A DNA stretch of 47,919 bases, from assembly GCF_049671045.1 (NCBI RefSeq), contig NZ_JBATUH010000051.1:1-47919 (forward strand). Reading direction: 5' to 3'. Of this stretch, positions 7,411 to 15,486 are shown one piece after another (position 1 is the stretch's first letter; every line of letters begins with the position of its first letter). The notes beneath the pieces were generated by a model, which was not told where the DNA came from, ran no database searches, and saw only the letters and a program-made list of their open reading frames with translations. This DNA is from Parvibaculum sp049671045. GTDB lineage: Bacteria > Pseudomonadota > Alphaproteobacteria > Parvibaculales > Parvibaculaceae. Position numbers and translations under genes: made by a program.

Positions 7411-7851
7411 CTATTCGCGCGCGTAGACCCCGCCGATGGCGCCGGATTCCGTGATCTCCAGCATCTCGAAGGGCGCCTCCTTCGCGCCGCTCATACCGGG
7501 CGAGCCCATCGGCATGCCAGGCAGCGTCACGCCCTTGATGTCGGGCCGCTCCGTCAGCAGCTTCTCGACCGTGCCTATGGGGACGTGGCCGCTGACGACG
7601 TAACCGTCGATGAACGAGAGATGGCAGCCCTGGAACTCGTCCGGAATGCCCGCCTGACGGCTCATCTCGGCAAGGTCATGCGTGGGCTTCGTCGTGACGG
7701 TGAAGCCGTTCTCCCGCAAGTAGTCGGCATAGCCCTCGCAGCACCCGCATTGCGGGTTCTTGTAGAGGGTGACGTCCTTGTCGCCCGCAAGCGCCGGGAC
7801 AGCGCCCCAGACGAAGCAAGCGAGGACGAGGGTGTTAAGAATGGTTCGCAT
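7411..7851 (-). CDS. DUF411 metal-binding protein, exported
   Basis: The 146-residue product has a signal peptide (about 1-22, ending ALA) and matches the DUF411 family often found beside copper and cadmium resistance genes. Features are the CGCC motif at residues 35-38, a conserved Cys-His at 76-77 (EFQGCHLSF), the DGYVVSGHVP segment, and the near-C-terminal GMPMGSPGM. The Cys, His and Met clusters suggest binding of Cu(I) or another soft metal in the periplasm, though the biochemical role of the family is poorly defined. It lies 30 bases after the multicopper oxidase gene in the same operon. Confidence 0.9.
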   Translation of the reverse strand: MRTILNTLVLACFVWGAVPALAGDKDVTLYKNPQCGCCEGYADYLRENGFTVTTKPTHDLAEMSRQAGIPDEFQGCHLSFIDGYVVSGHVPIGTVEKLLTERPDIKGVTLPGMPMGSPGMSGAKEAPFEMLEITESGAIGGVYARE

Positions 7852-7881
7852 TTTCGGTTCTTCTTTCGGCGAGAATTGAGG

Positions 7882-9360
7882 TCAGGCGACGCGGAAAACG
7901 CCCATCATCCCGGCGGCCTGGTGTTCGAGAATGTGGCAGTGGAGCATCCAGTCGCCGGGGTTGTCGGCGACGAAGGCGATCTCGATGCGCTCGCGCGGCG
8001 ACATCAGCACCGTGTCCTGCCATTCGCGGTGGGGAGTCGGTTCGCCGTTACGCGAGATCACGCGGAAGGAATGGCCGTGCAGGTGGATCGGGTGATGCCA
8101 AGCCGTCGCGTTGGTCATCGCGATGACATGGCTCTTGTCCCGCGCCAGCGTCAGCATCGGGTCCATGACATGGCCTTCCGCGGCGACGCCGTTGATGAAC
8201 CAGATGCCGCCGGAATGCATCATGTCCACCATCGCGCCCATGTTGCCCATCATCCCGCCCATCGCGCCTGACGAACCCTCGCCCATGCTGCCGCCCATCT
8301 CCTGCATGACCATGGCGCCCATCATGCCGCCGTTGAAGGTGACCTTGTGGCGGGCGGCTGATATGAGATCCGGCTCTAGCAGCGGATTGGGCGGAAGGGC
8401 GACAGGCCAGTCGGGGGCGGTCTCCCGAAGCGGCCGATCGTCATAGGCGAGATCGACCAGGCGATATTCGAGGTCCTTGTAGAAGCGGTCGGTCACCGAT
8501 ACCCGGCTTCCGGCGTCCGCCGTCATGTCGAGGATGATATCCGCGCGCATGGCGGGTCCGAGCACGACGAGTCCGTCCTGCGGCGCATGCGGCTCGACGG
8601 GCTGCCCGTCCAGCGCGATCACGACGGGTCCGTGGCTCCCGAAATCTAGGCCGAATATCCGTGCGTTGGCGGCGTTGATCAGGCGCAGGCGAATGCGCTC
8701 CCCCTTGCGCACAGGAAAGATATCCGGCACGCGGCCGTTGATCGTCACCGTGTTGCCGACCCGGCCGTTATGCATCATGTCGTGGCGGTTGCCGAAGTCG
8801 TCCCGCATCTCGGCGGTTTCTGTCAGCCGCCAGTCGGAGAGCACCCAGGTCAGGTCGCGGTCGACCCGGACCGGATCGGCTTCCTCCACGATCAGCGGGC
8901 CGTAGAGGCCGCGGCCGACCTGTTCAAAGCTGCGCTGGTGGGGGTGATACCAGAAGGTCCCCGCATCGACGGCGTCGAACTCATAGGTGAAGGTCTCGCC
9001 GGGCGCGATCGGCGCCTGCGTTAGGTGAGGCACTCCGTCCATGGCGTTCGGGACGCGCAGGCCGTGCCAGTGCACGGTCGTCTCTTCGTCAAGCGCGTTC
9101 TCGACCGCGATCCGCAGGCGTTCTCCCTGGCGGACACGGATTTCCGGGCCGGGCAGCCTGCCGCCGTAGCACCAGACCGCTGTATCGCCGTACGGCTCGG
9201 GCGCGATCTGGGCGCGGCCCGGGCCGGCGCGAAGCCGGAACTCCCGCAAGCCTGCGGCACGGGCGTTCGATTGCGGTGGAAGCATCGCACCGGCCGAAAG
9301 GGCGGCTGCCGATGCGAGAAAGGTCCGACGCGTCAGCGCCGGCAGACGTGGATAGGACAT
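7882..9360 (-). CDS. Multicopper oxidase with Tat signal (CueO/laccase-like)
   Basis: This 492-residue periplasmic oxidase carries a twin-arginine signal (LTRRTFLASAAA, residues 9-20). The four copper-binding segments are all present: HWHG at 97-100, WYHPH at 137-141, HPIHLHGH at 423-430 and HCHILEH at 474-480, covering the type 1, 2 and 3 copper sites. A Met/Gly-rich insertion at about 346-381 precedes the third segment, as in CueO, where such a segment binds substrate copper. The likely role is oxidation of Cu(I) to the less toxic Cu(II). Its neighbours (DUF411, Met-rich peptide, cytochrome c, Cys-rich periplasmic protein) support copper detoxification. Confidence 0.95.
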   Translation of the reverse strand: MSYPRLPALTRRTFLASAAALSAGAMLPPQSNARAAGLREFRLRAGPGRAQIAPEPYGDTAVWCYGGRLPGPEIRVRQGERLRIAVENALDEETTVHWHGLRVPNAMDGVPHLTQAPIAPGETFTYEFDAVDAGTFWYHPHQRSFEQVGRGLYGPLIVEEADPVRVDRDLTWVLSDWRLTETAEMRDDFGNRHDMMHNGRVGNTVTINGRVPDIFPVRKGERIRLRLINAANARIFGLDFGSHGPVVIALDGQPVEPHAPQDGLVVLGPAMRADIILDMTADAGSRVSVTDRFYKDLEYRLVDLAYDDRPLRETAPDWPVALPPNPLLEPDLISAARHKVTFNGGMMGAMVMQEMGGSMGEGSSGAMGGMMGNMGAMVDMMHSGGIWFINGVAAEGHVMDPMLTLARDKSHVIAMTNATAWHHPIHLHGHSFRVISRNGEPTPHREWQDTVLMSPRERIEIAFVADNPGDWMLHCHILEHQAAGMMGVFRVA

Positions 9361-9446
9361 GGATCAATCCTGGAACAGCCTGAGGGGACGCGCGGCGTAG
9401 CCAGGCGCGTCGACGGGTCGGCTGCGAGCGATATCGCCGCGGCCGT

Positions 9447-9785
9447 TCAGCCCAAGCGTATAGTTCGGGGAGGATGGAGATCGGGCGGACCCGAAAGGTC
9501 GCTGGTCGGTGTCGGGGTGCCGATCACCACGACATCGGTGACATTCGGCAGATCGGTCCCCGCAGGCGTGCAGATCGCGGCTAAGCTTGTCACGCAGAAC
9601 TGGTCGCATTCCGACGCCTGAGCGTCATCGCCGGGACAGTCCTGACAGTCCGCCATGCCTCCATCGTCCATGCTCGACATGGACATCATCAGGGACATTT
9701 CGGTGGAAGCCGCCGCATTCGCCGCCGTGCCCGCAGCGAAGGCTGCGAGAAAGATGAACGCGAGTATGCGGACGAGCTTGCTCAT
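9447..9785 (-). CDS. Small exported Cys/Met-rich protein of copper operon
   Basis: The 112-residue product has a signal peptide (about residues 1-26) followed by a Met-rich stretch (residues 30-44) and five cysteines at 47, 50, 60, 65 and 72 (CQDC, ECDQFC, IC). The C-terminal third is Pro/Thr-rich and unstructured-looking. I do not recognise the family with certainty; small secreted proteins of this build (DUF2946-like) are common at the head of bacterial copper operons. It lies 86 bases upstream of the oxidase gene and is the first gene of the operon. Metal binding is inferred from composition alone. Confidence 0.75.
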   Translation of the reverse strand: MSKLVRILAFIFLAAFAAGTAANAAASTEMSLMMSMSSMDDGGMADCQDCPGDDAQASECDQFCVTSLAAICTPAGTDLPNVTDVVVIGTPTPTSDLSGPPDLHPPRTIRLG

Positions 9786-9825
9786 AAGGTCAAGCTATTC
9801 CTGTCAGCGCAATAAGTCGAGATTA

Positions 9826-9844
9826 GGATTGCCGCGGGCAATCC
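9826..9844 (-). promoter_or_regulatory. Candidate operator of the copper operon
   Basis: A perfect inverted repeat has 8-bp arms (GGATTGCC and GGCAATCC) around GCG. It lies about 41 bases before the first start codon of the copper operon. Read on the minus strand, a TTGCCC -35-like box overlaps one arm and a weak -10 (CTTATT) follows after 19 bp, which resembles a MerR/CueR-type layout. No regulator gene is adjacent. Confidence 0.4.
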
Positions 9845-9900
9845 GGTGAGGGACTATCGCCGGATCTACGCACGAGCCAGGTTGCGGAGCCTGTGCAATT

Positions 9901-9953
9901 CGGAGTAGAGCCGCGCCAGAGAAGGTTGGATGGCAGTCCCGTCCCCTCCGCCA
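9901..9953 (+). repeat. Left copy of imperfect direct repeat (candidate attL)
   Basis: Begins CGGAGTAG; seven bases later a 38-bp segment (9916-9953) starts CCAGAGAA and ends CCCTCCGCCA. It matches 39034-39071 at 28 of 38 positions without gaps, with the first 8 and last 10 bases identical. The ending looks like the 3' terminus of a tRNA-Ser gene. Confidence 0.5.
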
Positions 9954-10196
9954 TTTCTACCCTGTCGAACGTTCTCCGCACGCGGACGCGACGCTGAAAC
10001 GCCAAGGAACCGCGCGGTTGGGGCGCGAACCTCTGGACTGCGACGTCGGCACACTCGGCTTCGAGCGTTCTCTCTCCGCCCTTTTTCTCTCGACCTCTGG
10101 ACTGAACCGGCGCCAGTACGGAATTCTAAGGCTCAGAAATCAAACAAGAAACTGCCGCCGACCTACCACCCGAATTGATATCCCCTTCGCCCGGCG

Positions 10197-11111
10197 TCAG
10201 TCCTCCGAGAAGAAATCCTCGTCCAGGCGCTTGAACTCCAGCACACGGCTGGAACGCACCCCGACACCGTGCTCGACCATCAGCTCCGTCAGGCGGCGTC
10301 CGTCAATCAGGATCACACGCTGCGGAATGCGTGATGCGAACTCGACGGCCTGGGCAGAGAACGTCGAGGTCGTCACGAAGACGCCCTTTGACGCGCCGAG
10401 GCCGACCAGACTTCCGGTGAATGCCTGGATCTCGGGCCGCCCGACCGCGCTTCCCGGGGAGTATCGTTTCGCTTGGACGTAGACGCGATCGAGACCGAGA
10501 ACATCCTCGTTGATCACGCCGTCAACGCCCCCGTCGCCCGATTTGCCAAGTTGCTCGGACGCATTTCGATGAGAGCCCCCGTAGCCCATCGCCACCAGAA
10601 GATCGACGATGACCTGTTCGAAGAAGCTCGGGCTGTTTTGAAGGATGCGGTCCAGCAGGTCTGCGCGAAGTGCAGCGTGGACAGCTTTGTATGCGGCTTC
10701 GACCACCTCCTCAGGCGTCGCGGACGGAGGCTCTACTTCAGCAGCCGCGGTGACCGCCTCGGAATCGTCCCCACCCCGGTAGAAGTCGCGAAACGCCGGG
10801 ATCGCAAGCAGATACTTGGTATCGAGGCTCGCGGGCGGATTGGCCAGCACCTGCTGCCCAGCCGGAGTTATTGCAAAGCGTCCGCGCCTAGGGCTTTCGA
10901 GCAGTCCAGCCTTCGTCAGATAGAATTTTGCCCAATGGATGCGGTTGTGGAGAACGCGCTGTTTGCCGCTCGGCAGCATCTGCTCGCGCTCTTCATCCGA
11001 GAGACTGAATTTCGTCGCAATCTCAGCTTCGGCCAGTGGCACGGAGGTTTCGGCCTTGGCGGCTACCTCCAGGACCGGGAGCATGAGGGATTGATAGTCG
11101 GGGATGCTCAT
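10197..11111 (-). CDS. mrr: Mrr-family restriction endonuclease
   Basis: The 304-residue protein has an N-terminal winged-helix domain of the Mrr_N type (about 1-95, with TKAGLLESPRRGRFAITPAG) and a C-terminal PD-(D/E)xK nuclease domain. Catalytic residues are visible as Asp197 (GDGGVDG) and Gln213-x-Lys215 (VQAKRY). The end of the domain (GVFVTTSTFSAQAVEFA, then VILIDG) is also typical. E. coli Mrr cuts DNA with certain methylated adenines or cytosines and can be activated by type III methyltransferases. Here it is the last gene of a defence operon that encodes its own Mod methylase. The ATG overlaps the stop of res by four bases, so translation is probably coupled. Confidence 0.92.
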   Translation of the reverse strand: MSIPDYQSLMLPVLEVAAKAETSVPLAEAEIATKFSLSDEEREQMLPSGKQRVLHNRIHWAKFYLTKAGLLESPRRGRFAITPAGQQVLANPPASLDTKYLLAIPAFRDFYRGGDDSEAVTAAAEVEPPSATPEEVVEAAYKAVHAALRADLLDRILQNSPSFFEQVIVDLLVAMGYGGSHRNASEQLGKSGDGGVDGVINEDVLGLDRVYVQAKRYSPGSAVGRPEIQAFTGSLVGLGASKGVFVTTSTFSAQAVEFASRIPQRVILIDGRRLTELMVEHGVGVRSSRVLEFKRLDEDFFSED

Positions 11112-13798
11112 TTCCCATCCCCATACTGTCTGGCCAACCCCTCAAGCGTCATGTTCTCGGCTATGGCGTCGTGCGGGATCAGCACGTAGGTCCACGGCTT
11201 GCCGCCAAAATTGCGCGCGTGCGCGCTGGCCTGCTGGCACCATCGGACAGCGACTTCCTTCTTGGCCAGCACTTCGCCGTCGGTCATCTGGTTCGACGCC
11301 TTGGGCTCCAGCATGAAGATCCGATCTCCCGTTTCGGCGACGAAATCCGGCTGGTACTCGGGATTATCCGCTCCCCACTTGTAATAGATCTGGAACTGCC
11401 CCTTAGCCGGCTTGAACCACTTCAGCGCCTCGCGTTCGAGGATCACCGCGAGTTTGCGTTCAGAATCGGACTGGAATTTCTGAACCGGGTAAAGGCACCG
11501 GCTGAACCCGCCGAAGAGGTACTTCGACATGTTACTCTTGTCGGTGGGAGAGGTGCGGAAGTCCAGCGGCTGCTCGCCCGCCGCGGCCGTGTAGGCGCTG
11601 GGCCTCAACGCGGTGAAGCCGCGCGTGATGACGACCTCATAGTCGACGTCCGTGTCCTGCCAGAAGTGCTTCTGCATCTGGGCATGGACGAAACGTGCGA
11701 TCTCGCGCTGATGAAGACGCAGGACCTTGCGTGCATCATCAGCCGAGAGGTAGGAGCACAGATGAGAGACGACCTGCTCCGCGAGATCGTAAAGAAGATC
11801 GGCATGCTCGTCATAGGCCACGTCGTCGAAGTCGATAAGACCGCTGACGACGTAATCCTCAAGCCTCTGCTCGTCGATGCTGCCTCGACCGAGCCCGATC
11901 ACGTCGACCTGCTCTGTCCGCAAATGTCTGATCCATAGCTCGTCATCTGGCGCCGGATACTTGATCGAGGACAGATCGAGCGTGAAGGGCTTAAAGCCTG
12001 ATTTCACCTCGCCCTTCGGCACCACCAGAATGCGTGGGATGTCGATCGTTTGCTGAACGACAATCTCGGTGGTGCGCGCCACGACCGCCGCCAGGTCGGG
12101 CTGTTCCGTGATGCCGGTCAGTTCCATCTGGGCCGGGCGATACTGCGTCGTCACCTCCCTCAGCACCGCGGCCTGGACATCGGGCTGCTGAAGATAGGAG
12201 ACGCTCGGTAGCTTATCGGGCTGGCTTTCGAATCTGCGGATCACGTCGTAGGTGATCTGGGCAATCCTCTGCTCCTCGGGACCGAACACCGGCGATGCCC
12301 TATTGGGCTCCGACTCATAAGTGGTCGCCGTCGGATGCTCGGGCTGAAGCCCCAGTTTCGCAGCAAGCTGCGGCTGCGAGACGATCGTGACCGTCTTTTG
12401 CTGAAGCTGGTCGGGATTGAGTATCACCTGCTGCAGGCGGATCGTGGAGTTGGGATTGTTCGCCTCCTCCACGATCTCCTGGAAGCGGTCATGCGCGACG
12501 ATGTTGAGTCGATCGACAGCCGTAACGCCGGTCCGCTTGCCATAGGGAAGCCGAAGACCACGACCGATGGATTGCTCGATCAGCGTGCGCGCGTTCGCCG
12601 CGCGGAGCGGCACGATCGTGTAGAGGTTGGTGACGTCCCAGCCTTCCTTCAGCATGTTGACGTGGATGACGATCTCGGTCGGTTCGGACGTCAGCTCGAC
12701 ACGGAGCAACCGCTCGACCATTTCGTCCTCCTCGGCGCCGGTCTTGCTGGAATCGACTTGGATCACCCTCTCCGCATAACGCCCTTCGAAGAAGCCCTCC
12801 GACTGGATCAGCTGCATCAGCTGGCCCGCGTGCGTCGTGTCCCGCGCGATGACCAGCAAGAACGGCTTGACGATCGGGTTCATCGTTTCGCGCGCATAGG
12901 TCTCCAGCTCGACCTTCACGCTCTCATGGAGCCGCACGCCGTCTTCGAGCTTCAAGCGCTCGATCTGCTCCATCGACATGCCAGCCGGGTTGAAGTTCTT
13001 CCGGGTGACGACGGCGGGTTCCTTCACAAAGCCATCCGCCATGGCGCGGCCGAGCGGATAGTCGAAGATGACGTTCTTGAACGGGCTGGGGCCGCGATTT
13101 GTCTCGACGAAGGGTGTGGCCGTGAGCTCCAGTCCGAGAACGGGCTTCAGCTCGTTGATCGCGCGAATGCCGGCCGAGGCGCGATACCGATGCGACTCGT
13201 CCATGATCAGCACGAGATCGTCGAGCCCGGAGAGGTAGTCGAAGTAGCTCTCCCCGATCTCCTCGCGAAAGCTGCGGATGCGCGGGCTGCGCCCGCCCCG
13301 AACCTCGGAATTGATCTTCGAGATGTTGAAGATGTTGATCGTCGTCGGGAACAGCTGGCCACCGCTCGCGATCTGCCGCTCGTAGTTTTCGCCCGTGGTG
13401 ATGACGGGCGGGGCAACGGCGAACTCCGAGATGCCCTTCAGAACGTATTTCGGGGTGTTGGGCGTGAAGTCGGTGATCAGCTTTTTGTAGATCGTCAGGT
13501 TCGGCGCGAGGACGAAGAAATTGTTCAGCCCGTGCGCCAGGTGGAGATAACCGATGAAGGCACCCATCAGCCGCGTCTTGCCGACACCCGTCGCCAGCGC
13601 AAAGCACAGGCTGGGGAATTCCCGCTCGAAGTCCGTTACGCCGGGAAATTCGCTTTGAATGGCGGCAAGGGCCGCATCCAGCTCCGCGCCTTTACGGGGC
13701 GGCACGATCTCGGTGATCCGGTCCAGGATTTCAAGAGACTGCCGCTGCGGGGGACGCAGGCTGAGGCGGCCGGCGATGGAGTTCACATGACGGTTCAT
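11108..13798 (-). CDS. res: Type III restriction enzyme Res subunit (helicase-nuclease)
   Basis: This 896-residue superfamily 2 translocase-nuclease shows Walker A ATGVGKTR at 69-76, motif II DESH at 200-203, LTATP as motif III, and a later motif block LKEGWDVTN with IEQSIGRGLRLP. Near the C-terminus a PD-(D/E)xK nuclease centre is visible: PDF at about 817 and ExK at about 831-833 (MLEPKAS). With Mod it would form the type III complex that needs two inversely oriented unmethylated sites before cutting. It overlaps mod upstream and mrr downstream by four bases each. The frame appears intact throughout. Confidence 0.93.
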   Translation of the reverse strand: MNRHVNSIAGRLSLRPPQRQSLEILDRITEIVPPRKGAELDAALAAIQSEFPGVTDFEREFPSLCFALATGVGKTRLMGAFIGYLHLAHGLNNFFVLAPNLTIYKKLITDFTPNTPKYVLKGISEFAVAPPVITTGENYERQIASGGQLFPTTINIFNISKINSEVRGGRSPRIRSFREEIGESYFDYLSGLDDLVLIMDESHRYRASAGIRAINELKPVLGLELTATPFVETNRGPSPFKNVIFDYPLGRAMADGFVKEPAVVTRKNFNPAGMSMEQIERLKLEDGVRLHESVKVELETYARETMNPIVKPFLLVIARDTTHAGQLMQLIQSEGFFEGRYAERVIQVDSSKTGAEEDEMVERLLRVELTSEPTEIVIHVNMLKEGWDVTNLYTIVPLRAANARTLIEQSIGRGLRLPYGKRTGVTAVDRLNIVAHDRFQEIVEEANNPNSTIRLQQVILNPDQLQQKTVTIVSQPQLAAKLGLQPEHPTATTYESEPNRASPVFGPEEQRIAQITYDVIRRFESQPDKLPSVSYLQQPDVQAAVLREVTTQYRPAQMELTGITEQPDLAAVVARTTEIVVQQTIDIPRILVVPKGEVKSGFKPFTLDLSSIKYPAPDDELWIRHLRTEQVDVIGLGRGSIDEQRLEDYVVSGLIDFDDVAYDEHADLLYDLAEQVVSHLCSYLSADDARKVLRLHQREIARFVHAQMQKHFWQDTDVDYEVVITRGFTALRPSAYTAAAGEQPLDFRTSPTDKSNMSKYLFGGFSRCLYPVQKFQSDSERKLAVILEREALKWFKPAKGQFQIYYKWGADNPEYQPDFVAETGDRIFMLEPKASNQMTDGEVLAKKEVAVRWCQQASAHARNFGGKPWTYVLIPHDAIAENMTLEGLARQYGDGK

Positions 13799-15486
13799 TT
13801 GCCGCCCCCCTTATTCGCGCCGAACAGGTCGGGCTGCTTCGACTTCGCTTTGCTCGGCGCACTCTCGTCGGCCGCGGGCTTCGGCGGCGCCTTCGGCAGG
13901 TTCTCGACGTTCAGGCTGTAATCGTCATGGCCCCACTCGCAGCGCGCACGAATGTGATTGGGAATCTTTTTCACCGTCAGGTTGGGCCAGCGATCGACGT
14001 TGCCGCGGAAAGCCGAGCACAGGACGAGCAGCGTCTGATCCGGCCCGACCTCCTCGCTCAACTGCTGGAGCTGCTCGGGGCCGAGCGTCTGGGTCGTTAC
14101 ATAGATGAAGTCACGCTCGGTCGAATGCCCCTGTTGCCAATAGACGGCGTCGCTCGGCGCATAGGTGAAGCCCTCCAGCTTGCACAGGGCTTCAGCCAGC
14201 ATTTCAGCGTTGTAGGCCCTGCTGATGACCTCGCGGCCCCATTTGTCGGTTTCGAGCAGCGATGGCGCTAGCTTGAAGTAGCGGAAGCCGCCGCCGCCCT
14301 GCCACCCGACGGCCTCGGTGATGCCGCCCTTGTCATCGCCGTCGATGACCTTCTTCAGTCGCGGGATGATGTGGGTATGGCAGTGCTCGCCCAGCTCCAC
14401 CATGATCCAGCGGCGACCCATCTTGTGGGCGACGGCGCCGGTTGTGCCGGACCCGGCGAAAGAGTCGAGAACGAGATCGCCGGTTTCCGTAGCAATCTCC
14501 AATACCCGTCTGAGCAACTTCTCTGGCTTTGGTGTATCAAATGGGCGCACCCCATCAATAAAGCCTTTCGCCTCTGCTTTTGCGTTTCGGTTGCTTCCCG
14601 CAAACGAATGGGTCCAAATTGTTTCAGGCGGTCTAGAGCTATTCTCATCGGCATAGATGCGGAAGTTCGCGCTCCATCCCGACCGCCCCTTTACCCACTC
14701 GATGCGCCAGCTTTCCTTCTCGACCCGCTCCGGGCTCCAGCGCCACCGACTATCGCTGCCATCCGGATTCTTGGGAAAGACTTCAGTTCCATCTGGCGCA
14801 GTTATCGAGAAGAACATTGTTGGTCGCGCTTCTCGTGTGCCTTCAGCCCCCATCGCTCGCAAAGGCTTTAGATAGTAACGTCTACCTGCATCGTCGACTT
14901 TGTTATAGTGAGAAGGAACTTCAGCATCGTCGGAGAAAACATGTTTGATTTTCAGCTCGTTTATGTTCTTGGCGAAGACAATGAGATGGTCGTGTCGTGA
15001 CGAAAAATAGCGCGCGTCCATTCTGGGGCTGTCGGCCTTTTCCCATGTCACATCCGCCAAGAAGTTTGGCCTGCCAAATATTTCATCGGCCATCACTTTT
15101 AGATAGTGGGCCTCATTGTCATCCAGCGTTATCCAAATAGAACCGTCATCTGTAAGCAAACGTCGGAAAATTTCCAGCCGATCGCGCATCAACCCAAGCC
15201 AAATCGAGTGCTCCAGCCCGTCATCATAATGCTCAAACGCACTTCCCGTGTTGTACGGCGGGTCAATGAAGACGCACTTCACCTTGCCAGAGAACTCCTG
15301 TTCCAGCGCCTTCAGCGCGAGCAGGTTGTCGCCAAAGATCAGCCGGTTGTCGAAGATGTCGTTCTCACCGATCCGGTGCGCGGCATGGTAGGATTTCTCG
15401 GGATCTTCGAGCAGGATGCGCGGCTCCAGCCGCGGCCGGTTTTCCTTGCCGACCCATGTCAATTCAAGTTTTTGTTTCTTGCTCAT
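13795..15486 (-). CDS. mod: Type III DNA methyltransferase Mod subunit
   Basis: The 563-residue protein has the catalytic motif DPPYNTG at 75-81 ahead of the cofactor-binding motif FAGSGTT at 343-349, the order of beta-class amino-methyltransferases, which includes type III Mod proteins. These usually methylate N6 of adenine on one strand of an asymmetric site. Between the motifs (residues about 150-330) lies the presumed target-recognition region. Its DNA (about 14.5-15.0 kb) is visibly richer in A and T than the flanking parts, which hints at domain exchange. The C-terminal tail is Ala/Pro/Lys-rich and disordered-looking. Start and stop overlap neighbouring genes as ATGA. Confidence 0.94.
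   Translation of the reverse strand: MSKKQKLELTWVGKENRPRLEPRILLEDPEKSYHAAHRIGENDIFDNRLIFGDNLLALKALEQEFSGKVKCVFIDPPYNTGSAFEHYDDGLEHSIWLGLMRDRLEIFRRLLTDDGSIWITLDDNEAHYLKVMADEIFGRPNFLADVTWEKADSPRMDARYFSSRHDHLIVFAKNINELKIKHVFSDDAEVPSHYNKVDDAGRRYYLKPLRAMGAEGTREARPTMFFSITAPDGTEVFPKNPDGSDSRWRWSPERVEKESWRIEWVKGRSGWSANFRIYADENSSRPPETIWTHSFAGSNRNAKAEAKGFIDGVRPFDTPKPEKLLRRVLEIATETGDLVLDSFAGSGTTGAVAHKMGRRWIMVELGEHCHTHIIPRLKKVIDGDDKGGITEAVGWQGGGGFRYFKLAPSLLETDKWGREVISRAYNAEMLAEALCKLEGFTYAPSDAVYWQQGHSTERDFIYVTTQTLGPEQLQQLSEEVGPDQTLLVLCSAFRGNVDRWPNLTVKKIPNHIRARCEWGHDDYSLNVENLPKAPPKPAADESAPSKAKSKQPDLFGANKGGGK

Larger units (their letters stand above)
9786..10196. other. Intergenic gap between copper operon and defence operon
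   Basis: No convincing gene lies here; the short frames show no protein-like pattern. It holds a perfect inverted repeat at 9826-9844 upstream of the copper operon and one copy of an imperfect direct repeat (9901-9953) whose partner is beyond 39 kb. The Mrr gene ends at its right edge, with no clear terminator hairpin. Confidence 0.7.

Noticed and set aside
8200..8350. Short repeats resembling a CRISPR or tandem array
   Set aside because: The repetition comes from Met/Gly codons of the oxidase's Met-rich loop; there are no spacers of regular length.
9916..9953. A tRNA-Ser gene
   Set aside because: Only the last 15-18 bases look tRNA-like. No anticodon arm or matching 5' acceptor strand precedes them, here or at 39034-39071.
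12335..13921. Long plus-strand open frame opposite res
   Set aside because: It is an antisense shadow of the Res gene: Arg/Asp/Val-rich, no motifs, and its length is explained by high GC and codon bias on the coding strand.
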